Assembly: GCA_032716605.1 (NCBI GenBank)
Contig: CM064512.1
Location: 28,086,640 to 28,150,639, forward strand
Origin: Paralithodes platypus
Taxonomy: Eukaryota > Arthropoda > Malacostraca > Decapoda > Lithodidae
DNA length: 64,000 bases
Direction of reading: 5' to 3'
Shown here one piece after another: positions 22,115-32,691 of this stretch. The position numbers were made by a program, and so were the translations under genes. A model generated the notes under the pieces. It was not told the DNA's origin, searched no databases, and was given only the letters and a program-made list of their open reading frames with translations. Within the stretch, counting starts at the first letter, position 1, and every line of letters begins with the position of its first letter.

Positions 22115-22331
22115 CATAGACTACAGTAGATTTGGACTGGACACGAAAATGGAACTTTGCTGTAAGGGACCCAAAATCGGAGAACGAACCCCCAAGTTCG
22201 AACCTCAAAACCGCGAAAATGTGATAATTTCGCGGTTTCGAGATTCGAATTAGGGGGTTTGGTCTCCGATTTTGGGTCCCTTACTGCAAAGTTCCATTTT
22301 CGTGTCCAGTCCAGATCTACTGTAGTCTATG
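22115..22331. repeat. Foldback element (217-base inverted repeat)
   Basis: The two halves are nearly perfect complements: CATAGACTACAGTAGAT at 22115 pairs with ATCTACTGTAGTCTATG ending at 22331. Pairing continues through GGACTGGACACGAAAATGG, GGGACCCAAAATCGGAGA and CCGCGAAAT to a short loop near 22219. This is a non-autonomous foldback MITE or a hairpin RNA source; no ORF. Confidence 0.85.
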
Positions 22332-22748
22332 CTTCTACCAATAATGAGTTAGAGAGCATTTAATTATAATAATAAATGTAAGCCTGACCGGGGACAGAGA
22401 CTTGTCGACACGTCCGAACACTGTTCCCCAACATTCTTCAGGTTGGACTGAACACCTGATTCGGAAAATTATTTATGAAGCACTTAAAAAAATAGTAATT
22501 TGTATTTGGATATGAAGCAGTATTTTGGTTCTGAAATATTTCACGTTATTCCTATCAAACCCCCAACCCCTCCTCTCTACCCGAAAAAAGTATGACAATG
22601 TTGAATAAAATAAGTTTCACATTAGGTTCAATTTTAATTAACGATCAATAAATCAGGGATCCGAAACAATGTGACAATTCATATTAGTTGATCAAATAGA
22701 CTAGTGTTTCATTCGGTACTAACAATTTGAATCATTTCATTCTTTAGC

Positions 22749-22782
<34 letters not shown>

Positions 22783-23610
22783 TTAATTACTTTGGGAGAG
22801 AAAATAAACGTCAAGTGTAACGCCTTCAAAAATCTAGGACGAGCTTATTCATTTTTCCTAGGTAATAAATTACACTTTTATTCAGATTTGAAAGAGTATA
22901 TGGGATTTATAGGTTGATCTAAATTGTACTTAACCCCCTCTAAATTCTCCATTTGTTCCTTAACTGCAGGAAATCGTTAACATAACTAGAATAGAATGTC
23001 ATATGGCGTCAAGGTCGACAATACAATGCTTGTTCTAGATTAGTAGGGATGTATGGGAATTATATGACTGCTTTATATCGTACGTAACCCTTAATTTGTC
23101 AACAGACCTCCTAAAGTGTTGTAAATTGTATAGGTATAGCGAGAATAAATTGTTAAATTGCATCAGGCTCGACAGGGTTAATAAAATGAACCTCCAAGGC
23201 TCGGTGATAACCCGAATCCTCGATACCCGTCGAATTTGATGTTTGGAGAGTTGCCAATGACTTTGGCTACGTCAACAACTAAACTGAGTATTCTATCTTT
23301 TCATAGTAGCGAAATGAGATGTGCTTAAGTCCAAAAACGTTACATAACAATAATTGGAAATGTTTATTATTTTACCAACGTAAATATGTTCGCCATATCA
23401 GTTCTAACTTACTAAAAATAAATGGTGGTGAATAAAACGTTATTGACATATTAAATCCATGTCTCTTTATATCTAGCAAGTCCTGTAATACTAACCTAGC
23501 AAGTTTTGTAACTTGTTTTCCACGCAATTTAGTTTTTTTTTTCATTTGAAAATATTGTTTAAAATATTTGTATCTACCTACTCTTATTTTGTCGGTGGAA
23601 TTTCCGAACA
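22332..23610. other. AT-rich stretch, no gene
   Basis: Contains a (TAA)n microsatellite at 22749-22781. I recognise nothing else. Confidence 0.5.
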
Positions 23611-23614
23611 CCCT

Positions 23615-24895
23615 ATATATATGCACCCGATAACTGGAAGACTGGCATAATAGTCCCCCTATATAAGGGCAAGAATGGAGAAATGGATAGGCGACGAGCA
23701 GGGAGGTTTTAGGAAGGAAAGATGATGTGTAGACCAGACTATTACCCTGAATTGTGTTGTGGAGAAATATCTGGAGAAGCAACAAAAGGTGTATGTTGCC
23801 TTTATGGACTTGGAGAAGGCCTATGACAGAGTGGATAGAAAAGGTATGTGGAAAGTACTTAGAATATACGGAGTAGATGGCAAGTTGCTGAAAGCAGTAA
23901 AGAGCATGTATCAGGATGCAAAGGCGGCAGTACGTGTGGAGAATGAGCAGAGCGAGTTCTTTGACCTGAGTGTTGGGTTGAAACGGGTGTGTGATGTCCC
24001 CGTGGTTGTTTACTGTATATATGGATGGAGTCATGAAAGAAATAGCAGGAAGAGCAGTGGATGTTGGTGTATCGTTGATAAGGGAGGGAAATGAGTGGAG
24101 GCTGCATATACTGTTGTTTGCGGATGATACAGTTCTGATGAGCGATAATGAATGGGAGTTGCAGGGTCTGGTAAATGAGTTTGGAACAGTGTGGAAAACG
24201 GAATTTGAAGGTAAATGCGGGGAAGAGCAAGGTTATGGTCTTCGAAAGGGGTGAAGTCACAGAGTGTGAGGTGAAGTTGAACGGTCAGGCTATGGCGATC
24301 GTCAGCTCTTTTAAGTATCTGGGCAGTGTGTTGAGTAAAGATGGGACTATGGATGAGGAAGTGCGGGAGAGGGTGCAACAGGGGAAGAGAGTTGTAGGAA
24401 CATTGAAAGCAGTAACATGAAATAGGGTGGTCAGTATGGAAGTGAAAAAGTCCTTGCATGACAGTATGGTAATCCCGACACTAACTTACGGAAGCGAAGC
24501 ATGGACGTTCGGGAAGCGACTCAGACCAAGAGTGAGAGCGGTGGAAATGAGTTACTTGAGAAGTGCATGCGGAGTTACATGGAGGGATAGACAGACGATT
24601 GAGGAAGTAAGAAGGAGGTGTGATATGGAGGTAGATGTGCTGGAAAGTGTGAAAAGGAACAACTTGAGATGGTTCGGCCATATGGAACGTATGGACAGCG
24701 AGAGATTGACTAAGAGGATGTACGAGAGCGAGGTGGAAGGACAGAGAGGGAGAGGTGGAAGGATGAAGGGCGAAAGTATATGAATGAGGGAGGGGTGAAG
24801 ACTGACTGGGGACAGAGGTGGATGGGGGCGGTTCGTTCTTGGCCACCCCTTCGGGGATCACAGCGTCAGGCAATAGATGTACATTTATATATATT
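23615..24895 (+). pseudogene. RTE-like LINE, 5'-truncated copy R1
   Basis: Plus-strand frames join through several frameshifts. APDNWKTGIIVPLYKGKNG starts near 23625, KVYVAFMDLEKAYDRVDRKG follows at about 23786, the catalytic FADD block (LLFADDTVLMSDNEWELQG) near 24112-24168, VNAGKSKVMVFERGEV near 24211, and SEAWTFGKRLRPRV near 24496. The tail reads RWFGHMERMDSERLTKRMYE. The 3' end (GGCCACCCCTTCGGGGATCA near 24840) is shared with the copy at 56.6 kb. The endonuclease and first fingers are missing. RTE-clade assignment is inferred from motif style. Confidence 0.78.
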
Positions 24896-25049
24896 GATAA
24901 ATATTTCATCATTGTAGACAAATTACACGGTATTCGTCCTTACGGAAATGTTTAAAAGTATAAGTCACTTGCTCATGTGCGCGAGTGGGGATTGATTTTT
25001 CGTTCTATGAACCACCAATAACCAGGTTGAGTTCAAATATCCTTGATGA

Positions 25050-25445
25050 CCAGTTTCCATCTATCTATCTATCTATTGCCGGACGCCTTACTCCCCTTAC
25101 GAGGGTGGCCATACACAGAATGCCCCCAAGCGGACCTATTCCTTGTGAGAGGGACAACCCGAGCCAGTTTACTGAAGGACTTACAGGATTGACCACTCAA
25201 TTTAGGATCCGTCCGACTCCGAGGCCCTCTGTGTATCTTGTTAGCACTATTTTTCTACAGTGGTGTTCGGCTAATCCATCCACTAACCTGTCTTACCCTT
25301 AGGTAAGCAGTACGGATTTAGATCAGGTTTACTCCCCTAGACAGGTTGCCAACCAAGGCTGACGAGTCCCATCCACCCGGATTTGTATAAGGTTGTCTCC
25401 CCTAGATGAGTTGCCGACCAAGGCTAACGAGTTTCATCCACCTAA
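25050..25445 (-). repeat. RTE-like LINE 3' tail, inverted orientation
   Basis: On the minus strand this contains a block GGCCACCCTCGTAAGGGGAG followed by a (GATA)n tail at 25063-25078, the same arrangement as the 3' end of the RTE-like LINE at 56580-56650. Upstream in that sense is a duplicated ~60 base unit (25389-25442 and 25326-25380). No coding part remains. Confidence 0.55.
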
Positions 25446-26444
25446 TTTCCATAATAATCGTAATTGATAAATTTCACTCACTACTCTCAAACCTGAGTGA
25501 GTGTCCATTCACCATGTTTATTTTTTACCTCAACCAGTTTAGGTGGAACTAATTTATAATAATAATAATGCAAGAACTATCCTGCAGCACATTTGCTGAT
25601 ATGACTTTACCTTGTCTTCCCCTTTTTTTTGTCATAGTCTTCATATTTAAAATTCCCAAGAACATTCAGCATTACCCGCACAAAATTATACTTTCTATTC
25701 AGTCAATTTAGGTGATTTCAGATTATTTTTTATTTCGCTATCGCATATCAGTCCTTAGATCTGGAACAAAATGAAAATTGTTGCAAAAAATATTTTTAGT
25801 TTTCTCCTTGGGAGCCTTGTCTTTGATGTAGTGTAAACAATTGCCGCCATGATCCATCCCCTTTACAGTGTGTTCATAAAGGCAGATAGAGATGTGGAGC
25901 GGGGGAAGGTCAGCTCTCCGAGGATCTACCAAAGACTTATGCTATGTATAGTTTATAATACTTACGTACACGGTTACTTCTACTTTATAGAATACATTCA
26001 TACTTGCACATTCTTTTTTCCCAGAGTTATTTACAAATTAATATGTTTCTGATGCAGAAAGGTTTAATTTATGATTATGTTGTTCATATCAAAATTCCAC
26101 ATCAAATTAACAACTATATTTCTAGTGCAGTATAGTAACAGTAACAATGTCACTTATTATTAACGCCATATCATGTGCATATATTCAACATACAATATAT
26201 ATATTGGAAAATAATTAAAGTAGTGTTGAATTATATGCCGAATCAGAGATACAATTTGTTCATATATATATTGCAGTGCCTCATCTTTGTCATGGATCAA
26301 TAGGAAAGAGGGAATTAAGCGAGTGTTTCGTGCTGACACGTAACTGTCCGTACGCCATTTTATAATAGTAAGTGCTATAATTTCATATTTAGGCAGACCG
26401 GTAATACACAATATAAACAAACATACCAAATAATATTATATACT

Positions 26445-26760
26445 AGCTGAGGTACCCGGCGCTGCCTGGGGGGAAATCTATGTATGGGCTGTCTATCTTA
26501 GGGGGAGGGGACCAAACAAATTAGATTAATTTAAAACCTATTCTGGCAACCGGGGGTGAGGGGACAAATGTTGTTTTGCTTAAAGCATATTCTGGCACCC
26601 CCTCCCCCCAAGGGGCGAGGGGACAAAACAAATGTTTGCTTAAAACCTATTTTGGCAACCCCTCCCCCCGGGGGGTGAGGGGACACACACAAATGTTTGC
26701 CTAAAACCTATTCTGGTACCCCCTTAGTATGCATGCCAAGTATGGGCTCTTCATTATGAA
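26445..26760. repeat. GC-rich minisatellite, left flank of Penelope element P2
   Basis: It starts TACTAGCTGAGGTACCCGGC and holds about three ~70-base units with CCTATTCTGGCAACC and GGGGTGAGGGGACA blocks, then GCATGCCAAGTATGGGCTC. The same blocks recur in inverted orientation at 30735-31040, so P2 sits between inverted copies of this repeat. Confidence 0.7.
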
Positions 26761-26846
26761 AACTGAAGGATTATTTTGTGAACAAACATGAACAAACAGA
26801 CAGACAAGACTCATATAAAGTGCCCTTTATATAGTAGATATATATA

Positions 26847-26852
26847 CAATAT

Positions 26853-26890
<38 letters not shown>
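26847..26890. repeat. (TA)n microsatellite
   Basis: An alternating TA run with a few interruptions, just outside the left arm of Penelope element P2. Confidence 0.9.
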
Positions 26891-26893
<3 letters not shown>

Positions 26894-26987
26894 TGAGTAC
26901 TTCATCAGTAGATTTTGGGCACTTAAACCTCCATATCAAAAGGAAAAGAATTGACAGAGCGCCAGGCAACATCTTTATTTTTCAAAT

Positions 26988-27014
26988 TTTCGGCTAACCT
27001 TAAGCCATCATCAG
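26988..27014 (-). ncRNA. Hammerhead-ribozyme-like core, Penelope P2, left arm
   Basis: On the minus strand CTGATGA is followed by a stem-loop (GGCT ... AGCC) and GAAA, the two conserved boxes and helix II of a hammerhead. It lies downstream of, and in the same sense as, the P2 protein. Helix III may be a weak A/T stem after GAAA; I could not find a good helix I. Hammerheads are known in Penelope-like terminal repeats. Confidence 0.5.
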
Positions 27015-27098
27015 GAACAACATTCCCTAAAAATAAGTAATATACTATTAGAACAACGCAATTTGTAAAAAAATAGGGTAATGATTATCGAATCTATT

Positions 27099-27515
27099 AT
27101 TATGTTCCTTCCAACAACCAACAATACTCCTAAAATCGATTAATGAAATTTACAAACATGTGGCAGTCCGTGGACTCGAACCCAGGATGCTCACACCGAA
27201 AATCAACACCTTATACATCGCACCACGAACACAGTTAAAGGTTGGTGGACACTGCCTACGATTTATTATGCAACTTCGAATCCTGCATATCAATCTAAGC
27301 ATGTACACACATCCCAACTGCAACTCACGTAGGCTATGCATATGTGAATGGAAAGAACAATTAATGGGGCCTTAACCACTTAGGGAAGTCCTCTCGATAA
27401 ATTACTCCTGAACCAATATAAATTATTATGTTCCTTCCAACAACCAACAATACTCCTAAAATCGATTAATGAAATTTACAAACACATGTGGCAGTCCGTG
27501 GACTCGAACCCATAA
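27099..27515 (-). repeat. Tandem tRNA-derived SINE (dimer) inserted in left arm of P2
   Basis: The insert interrupts sequence that is continuous in the right arm. It holds an ~87-base direct repeat (27106-27184 and 27424-27511) that includes the tRNA B box GGGTTCGAGTCC on the minus strand. A fuller tRNA-like head (GTTCGTGGTGCGATG ... TCCACGGACTGCCAC) spans about 27245 to 27165. This fits a SINE dimer whose first unit lacks its 5' half. Confidence 0.6.
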
Positions 27516-28194
27516 AAGGTTAAACTTACTAAATACAAACAATCTTATATTAAAGTCTCACTATATATAAAATTAAAATTCCGTACACTAACCATGTAAA
27601 ACCAATGAAGATACCGAAAAGCAAAATAAAGACCATCACAAATGAACTATAACTAATATTTTAACCTTTGAATACAAAAATTGTTTCCATAAATTCAAAA
27701 CAAAGTCACAACACAGGCTAATACCATACAACGGATCAAGAAACGATCTCCCAATTTATCTAACACCCTTGATTTATCAGTAAGGAAACTATATAATAAT
27801 ATTTCGATAACTAGCATTAACTTACATAACCCCTGACCAAAAATCCAAACACAAATGATACTCTTAGCCAAAAACATGAAAACATATTAATAAACTAAAC
27901 CTAAATCAATCTTATATATCATAGCAAAATGAGACTGAAATTCAACCCAATCTAGAGATTTAACACAAAAAACACATCACTCCCAATGACTAAAGCAAAA
28001 ATATTTATGTTTAAACCCATCATACTTGATGGGTACTGGGTACTTGACTTACCCAGAAAAGAGTTCTCATCAGCACCAGGAACAAGAGAGAACTGAGGAA
28101 CCTGAACCGAGAAGCGGCTAAAATAAACTCCCAAGAACCAATTTCCCAAACAAATGAACCACTAACCATGTTGAACAAACCCTTGAAATTTGAC

Positions 28195-30055
28195 CAAACA
28201 TATATCTATGAACCACTATTTGCAAGATTGATTTCAGGATTTAGTTTACTAATTAACAACTTCTCACCAATCAATGCATCTGACTGGCTACCCAACCTAG
28301 AGACCATCTCAAAATCACCCACACTAAAGAGATGATCCTCTTCACGCGAATGATTTCGAATAGCCGAAAACGCCATAGCCTGTAAAAACTTTCCCTATAG
28401 GTAGCTCTTACCCAGGTGTTCAAATATCCTAATTTTGAAGGAACGACTAGTGCATCCCAAATACCTAGCCTCACAGCTAGGACAAGTAAATTTGTATACA
28501 ATATTTGAACACAGAAGGTCAGGCACGCGATCTTAGAAGCTAAAAAATTACCCAATTCTAAACTTATTGGTGAAAACAAATCTAAAGCTCACAGCAGGAA
28601 AACTATTTTTCAGAACATTTAGTGCAATTTTACGAAATTCATTACTGATAGATCCATAGAAAGGCATTTTAACATAAATTATCTTCTTTTTTACATCAAA
28701 ATTTGATTGAACACCCTGAGCTTGTTTAACATACAAAAAATGTCTAATATACCATTGAATATGTCTTCCTTATAGTTATTAAGCATAAAATATTTCCTTA
28801 ATCTTTTCAATTTCAACATGTAGCGAAGCATAGCTGGAGCAAACAGCATAGGCTCTTTCTAATAGCGTCTTTATTGAATTAATCTTAAAAATCTTAGGGC
28901 AGTAGCTAAGCCAGTTTAAACCTAATCCTGTATGAGTGGGCTTTCTATAAACCTCAGTAGCTAATCCCTGATCTGTCTTTATCACTGTAACGTCCAAAAA
29001 TGCTAGTGACCCATTCTCTTCATTATCACATGTAAATTTAATATTTTGATGTTGCTTGTTCATATATTCAAAACAATATATATTATCTTCTACATCTCGA
29101 AATATTAAAAATGTATCATCCACATATCTCCTATAAAATATAGGTTTGAATGATAGGGGACACTCATCAAGCCACTGAACCTCTTTATTGCATAAAAATG
29201 AACCCGCAAACAATGGACCTTGACTTGACCCCATTGAAACTCCATCAATTTGACTATACAATACTTTTTTAAACAAAAAACAAGATTCTGTAGTTACAAA
29301 CAAGAACAATTTCTAAACTATATCCTTACTAATATTGAAAAAGTTGTTAGAATCATATTCATCCAAAATAATCTCTAAAGTCTCACTCAGAGGAACGTTT
29401 GTGAAAAGCGACTCTACATCATAACTGGCAAGAACAAAATATTTAGGCAACACAAGATTTGAAATTTCCCTCACAAAATTACTAGAATTGAGGACTAATT
29501 CATTAGTTGTAAGAGAAGCAACTATGGGTTGAAGAAATGTTGGTAAATTATACCCCGCTGTCTTTATAGATGAAACAATTGGCCTGAGTGGAATTCCTGG
29601 TTTATGCACCTTTGGTAACCCATATACTACTCCCGGAGCTGAGCCAGACGCATATAAGAAGTTGAAGCTGTCAATACCTATCCTGTCCTTAATAGATCGT
29701 AGAATCCTATTTAATTTATCCTCACTTCTGATAATTACATCAAACAATTCACCTTTTATTAGTTTAAATCTGTTTCGGTCACTCAGAATGTTTCAATGTT
29801 TTTTTGCAAATAATCAACTTTATCCATAATAACAACTTCCTTACCCTTATCCGGTTTGACAATGACAATTGAACTATCCTTACCCAATTCCCTAAGCAAA
29901 TCCAAGTCCTCCTTGCTAGTTATCGAAATATTATTATATAGTTTCCTTACTGATAAATCAATGGTGTTAGATAAATTGGGAGATCGTTTCTTGATCCGTT
30001 GTATGGCTGTGTTGTGACTTTGTTTTGAATTTATGGAAAAACAAATTGTATTCAA
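28195..30055 (-). pseudogene. Penelope-like P2 protein: reverse transcriptase plus GIY-YIG endonuclease
   Basis: Joined minus-strand frames give, in order: IVKPDKGKEVVIMDKVDY (30055-29783), YGLPKVHKPGIPLRPIVSS and YFVLASYDVESLFTNVP (29747-29313), and YSQIDGVSMGSSQGPLFAG and the catalytic YRRYVDDTFLIF (29309-28779). After further frameshifts comes YLGCTSRSFKIRIFEHLGKS, and IGEKLLISKLNPEINL near 28220, the GIY-YIG nuclease including its Glu. The domain order is diagnostic of Penelope-like elements. At least four frame breaks make it non-functional. Confidence 0.85.
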
Positions 30056-30291
30056 AGGTTAAAATATTAGTTATAGTTCATTTGTGATGGTCTTTATTTT
30101 GCTTTTCGGTATCTTCATTGGTTTTACATGGTTAGTGTACGGAATTTTAATTTTATATATAGTGAGACATTAATATAAGATTGTTTGTATTTAGTAAGTT
30201 TAACCTTTTATAGATTCGATAATCATTACCCTAATTTTTACAAATTGCGTTGTTCTAATAGTATATTACTTATGTTTAGGGAATGTTGTTC

Positions 30292-30318
30292 CTGATGATG
30301 GCTTAAGGTTAGCCGAAA
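30292..30318 (+). ncRNA. Hammerhead-ribozyme-like core, Penelope P2, right arm
   Basis: CTGATGA (30292-30298), a helix II of GGCT/AGCC and GAAA (30315-30318) are identical to the left-arm core in inverted orientation. It is antisense to the P2 protein, as expected if this arm is an inverted partial copy. Confidence 0.5.
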
Positions 30319-30734
30319 ATTTGAAAAATAAAGATGTTGCCTGGCGCCCTGTCAATTTTTGTCCTTTTGATATATATATATATATATACTCCCAGCCAGA
30401 CTAGCACCACCGACAGTCAGGGCGAGTGTCCACAGAACCAAATAATAATACATTATTTTCGTTTTATGCAGTTTCAGTATTACAGTATATGTACAATTAC
30501 GTAGGTATTTGCAATATGCATCACTAATGCAGTATATAAAATAAACTGGCAAACTATTTTTAAAATGTTACACAGAACATATATTGCGCACTGAGTATAA
30601 GAAGAACATCAGTATAGTAATAAGCCATGCTTTACAACGCAATCAGTTATATAGCAATATGAATTATGAAGCAATCATAATAACAGGTATCTACTGTTTA
30701 TTCACGAACTACTTCCTCAGGTTTCAAGATGTAG

Positions 30735-31040
30735 AGTCATACTTGGCATGCATACTAAGGGGATGCTAGAATAGGCCTTAAGCGGGTTGGGGGGACCCTT
30801 CCCCACCCACCCCAACTTCCTATTTTTTTTTTTAAATTAAGAGCTCATACTTGGCATGCATACTAGGGGGTGCCATAATACGTTTTAAGCAGAAGGGGAG
30901 GGGGGGGGGGGGGGGCGAGGTCTGCAACTCCCTCAGTTTTCAAGATGGAGCACCCATACTTGGCATGAATACTAATGGGGTTTAACGCAAAATGTATGTT
31001 TGTCCCCCCCACCCCCAAGATAGACAGCCCATACTCTGAT
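30735..31040. repeat. GC-rich minisatellite, right flank of Penelope element P2
   Basis: Three occurrences of CATACTTGGCATGCATACTA-type blocks with C- and G-rich runs (G run 30902-30915). It ends AAGATAGACAGCCCATAC, the complement of the block near 26482. It is the inverted counterpart of 26445-26760. Confidence 0.7.
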
Positions 31041-32274
31041 TTTCCCCCAGGTACTATCATACAAAAAAGTATCCTTACTCTCGTGAACGTTGAGTTTCAT
31101 AAAGTGGGGTACGATTCGAGCTCAAACAATAGTTTCCATATTACTTCGTCCATTGAGTCTAAATGGTGCGTGTCATTTTAGTAAGGATAATTTTTTGTAT
31201 GATAGTACGTCAGCTAGTAATATATATAGCCTAATGAATCATGAACATTATTATGTAAGAATTAAGTTCTGTCGTTTTTGCCATGGACAAACTATTGTAA
31301 ATAAAAAAAATCTACAGATAAGATCGGCAATCTGAGAACAAAATTTGTTTCATGTAAACATGTATCTGTATCTACATATGCTACACTACTGTACCATATC
31401 ACTGTAATATAAGACATAGCTGTGTAAATATGATAGTGTGTATTATGTGCATCATGTCTTGTTTTCAACCTGATATTAAACAATGGGTAAACACAAGTGT
31501 CGACAATGTAATATGTTATGTGGATAAATAACATTGAACAACTAGATACACGTACATCCTGCACAGAGAAAACTTGAATGTTATACTTCATAAAGTCAGC
31601 CATACTTTTTAGAAGAAAACATTAAGATAACAAAATTATGGATTAAAGTAAAATAAAAACTAATTCACTCATGAATGAAATACTTAATACATGCTACTAA
31701 ATTATACCCTCAAACATTATGTGCCCAACTTAACTTAATCTATACTAAAGCTCTTCTCGTCACCTCCAACTTGTAATTAAATTATGTAAACGTTCTGTCT
31801 GCTATCACACTGTAACACTCCTTGAGGCTAGTCACTGATGTCAGCGCGAATTAATCTAGATCAGCGCTGCTGTGATAATTGTTTTGTTTATATTTTTCAA
31901 ACGTTGCCGGAAAGAACACTAATGTGAAGCTGCTTCTTAGTGATGATGACCAGGGCATTACTGTGCTAATAATATGAAATAATACACTTTCAAATGGCTT
32001 ATCCAAAGCAATATACACAACGTCAGATTCATGTGGAGAATGATGGCTTTGCTAAAGTCTCATGGTCGAAGAAAAATGTTTACGAGTGTGATAATGTATC
32101 TTCATAAATGTAACATTCTTACTCGTGTTTTACTTAACCCCTTCCTATTTTATCAACAGAGATTTGTGTCACACGAGTTTATTGATGGGACAGTATCTAT
32201 ACATTCTGGCTTTGTGGGAGACATTCGTTACAGGCAACCTGCCTGTTTTGTCTTCACACACATAGGGAAAGCAA
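31041..32274. other. AT-rich stretch, no gene
   Basis: I see no coding or RNA feature. Ends at a (TC)n(TA)n microsatellite, 32277-32331. Confidence 0.5.
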
Positions 32275-32276
32275 AA

Positions 32277-32331
<55 letters not shown>
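32277..32331. repeat. (TC)n(TA)n microsatellite
   Basis: About 9 TC then 17 TA dinucleotides; abuts the left end of Penelope element P1. Confidence 0.95.
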
Positions 32332-32334
<3 letters not shown>

Positions 32335-32339
32335 AGTAA

Positions 32340-32487
32340 AGCCAGGTAATAAATTTTCTTTAATACATACGAGGTTGAAAGAAATGGCAATTTCTGCGTT
32401 GGAAATTTTATTATTCAAAGTTTCCAGGTCTCTGATGAGTTTTCGCTGGGTGGCAGGAAGTAGATGAAGGAGATGAGCAAAATTCAT
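32340..32487 (-). CDS. Penelope P1, start of a next tandem unit's ORF (minus copy)
   Basis: After the GIY-YIG ORF and ~200 untranslated bases, a new ATG opens MNFAHLLHLLPATQRKLIRD. The frame continues with NLVCIKENLLPGFTN and runs into the TA repeat. The same start follows the plus copy at 35304. Penelope-like elements often sit in tandem so that the terminal repeat carries the start of the next unit; this fits. Cut off by the element end. Confidence 0.5.
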
Positions 32488-32527
32488 GGTGGTACAGGGT
32501 TACATAAATGTACATGATGATACAGGA

Positions 32528-32572
32528 TATACGACGCGTTTCACTGGACAACCAGCATTATCAAGTAAGGAA
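32528..32572 (-). ncRNA. Candidate minimal hammerhead ribozyme, Penelope P1, minus copy
   Basis: Same sequence as 35222-35262 on the opposite strand: TTGATAA, helix II CTGG/CCAG, GAAAC, GCGTC. See the plus copy for details. It lies between the GIY-YIG ORF and the next ATG. Confidence 0.45.
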
Positions 32573-32691
32573 GGAATGAAATAAAAGGTAAACAGGAAGG
32601 GTATATATAGAGGGTGGAGGATCAGAGGAGGAGGAAAACAGGGGGCAAAAGTCTGCTATTGGTGGAAGCGTAAACTAGGAGAGAGAAGGGG

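Larger units (their letters stand above)
26932..30374 (-). mobile_element. Penelope-like element P2 (Neptune-style) with inverted arms
   Basis: Reverse transcriptase and GIY-YIG endonuclease sequence lie on the minus strand. Terminal arms are inverted: 26932-27816 (with a 417-base SINE insert) matches the complement of 29913-30374. Inverted or tandem terminal repeats are typical of Penelope-like elements. The right arm includes the N-terminal coding part, so the left arm is a partial copy in the opposite direction. Both outer ends lie near TA-rich runs. Confidence 0.8.

Noticed and set aside
23372..24459. Long minus-strand ORFs (220, 133, 142 codons) opposite RTE-like LINE R1
   Set aside because: They are antisense shadows of a purine-rich LINE coding strand; composition is Pro/Leu/His-rich with no domain.
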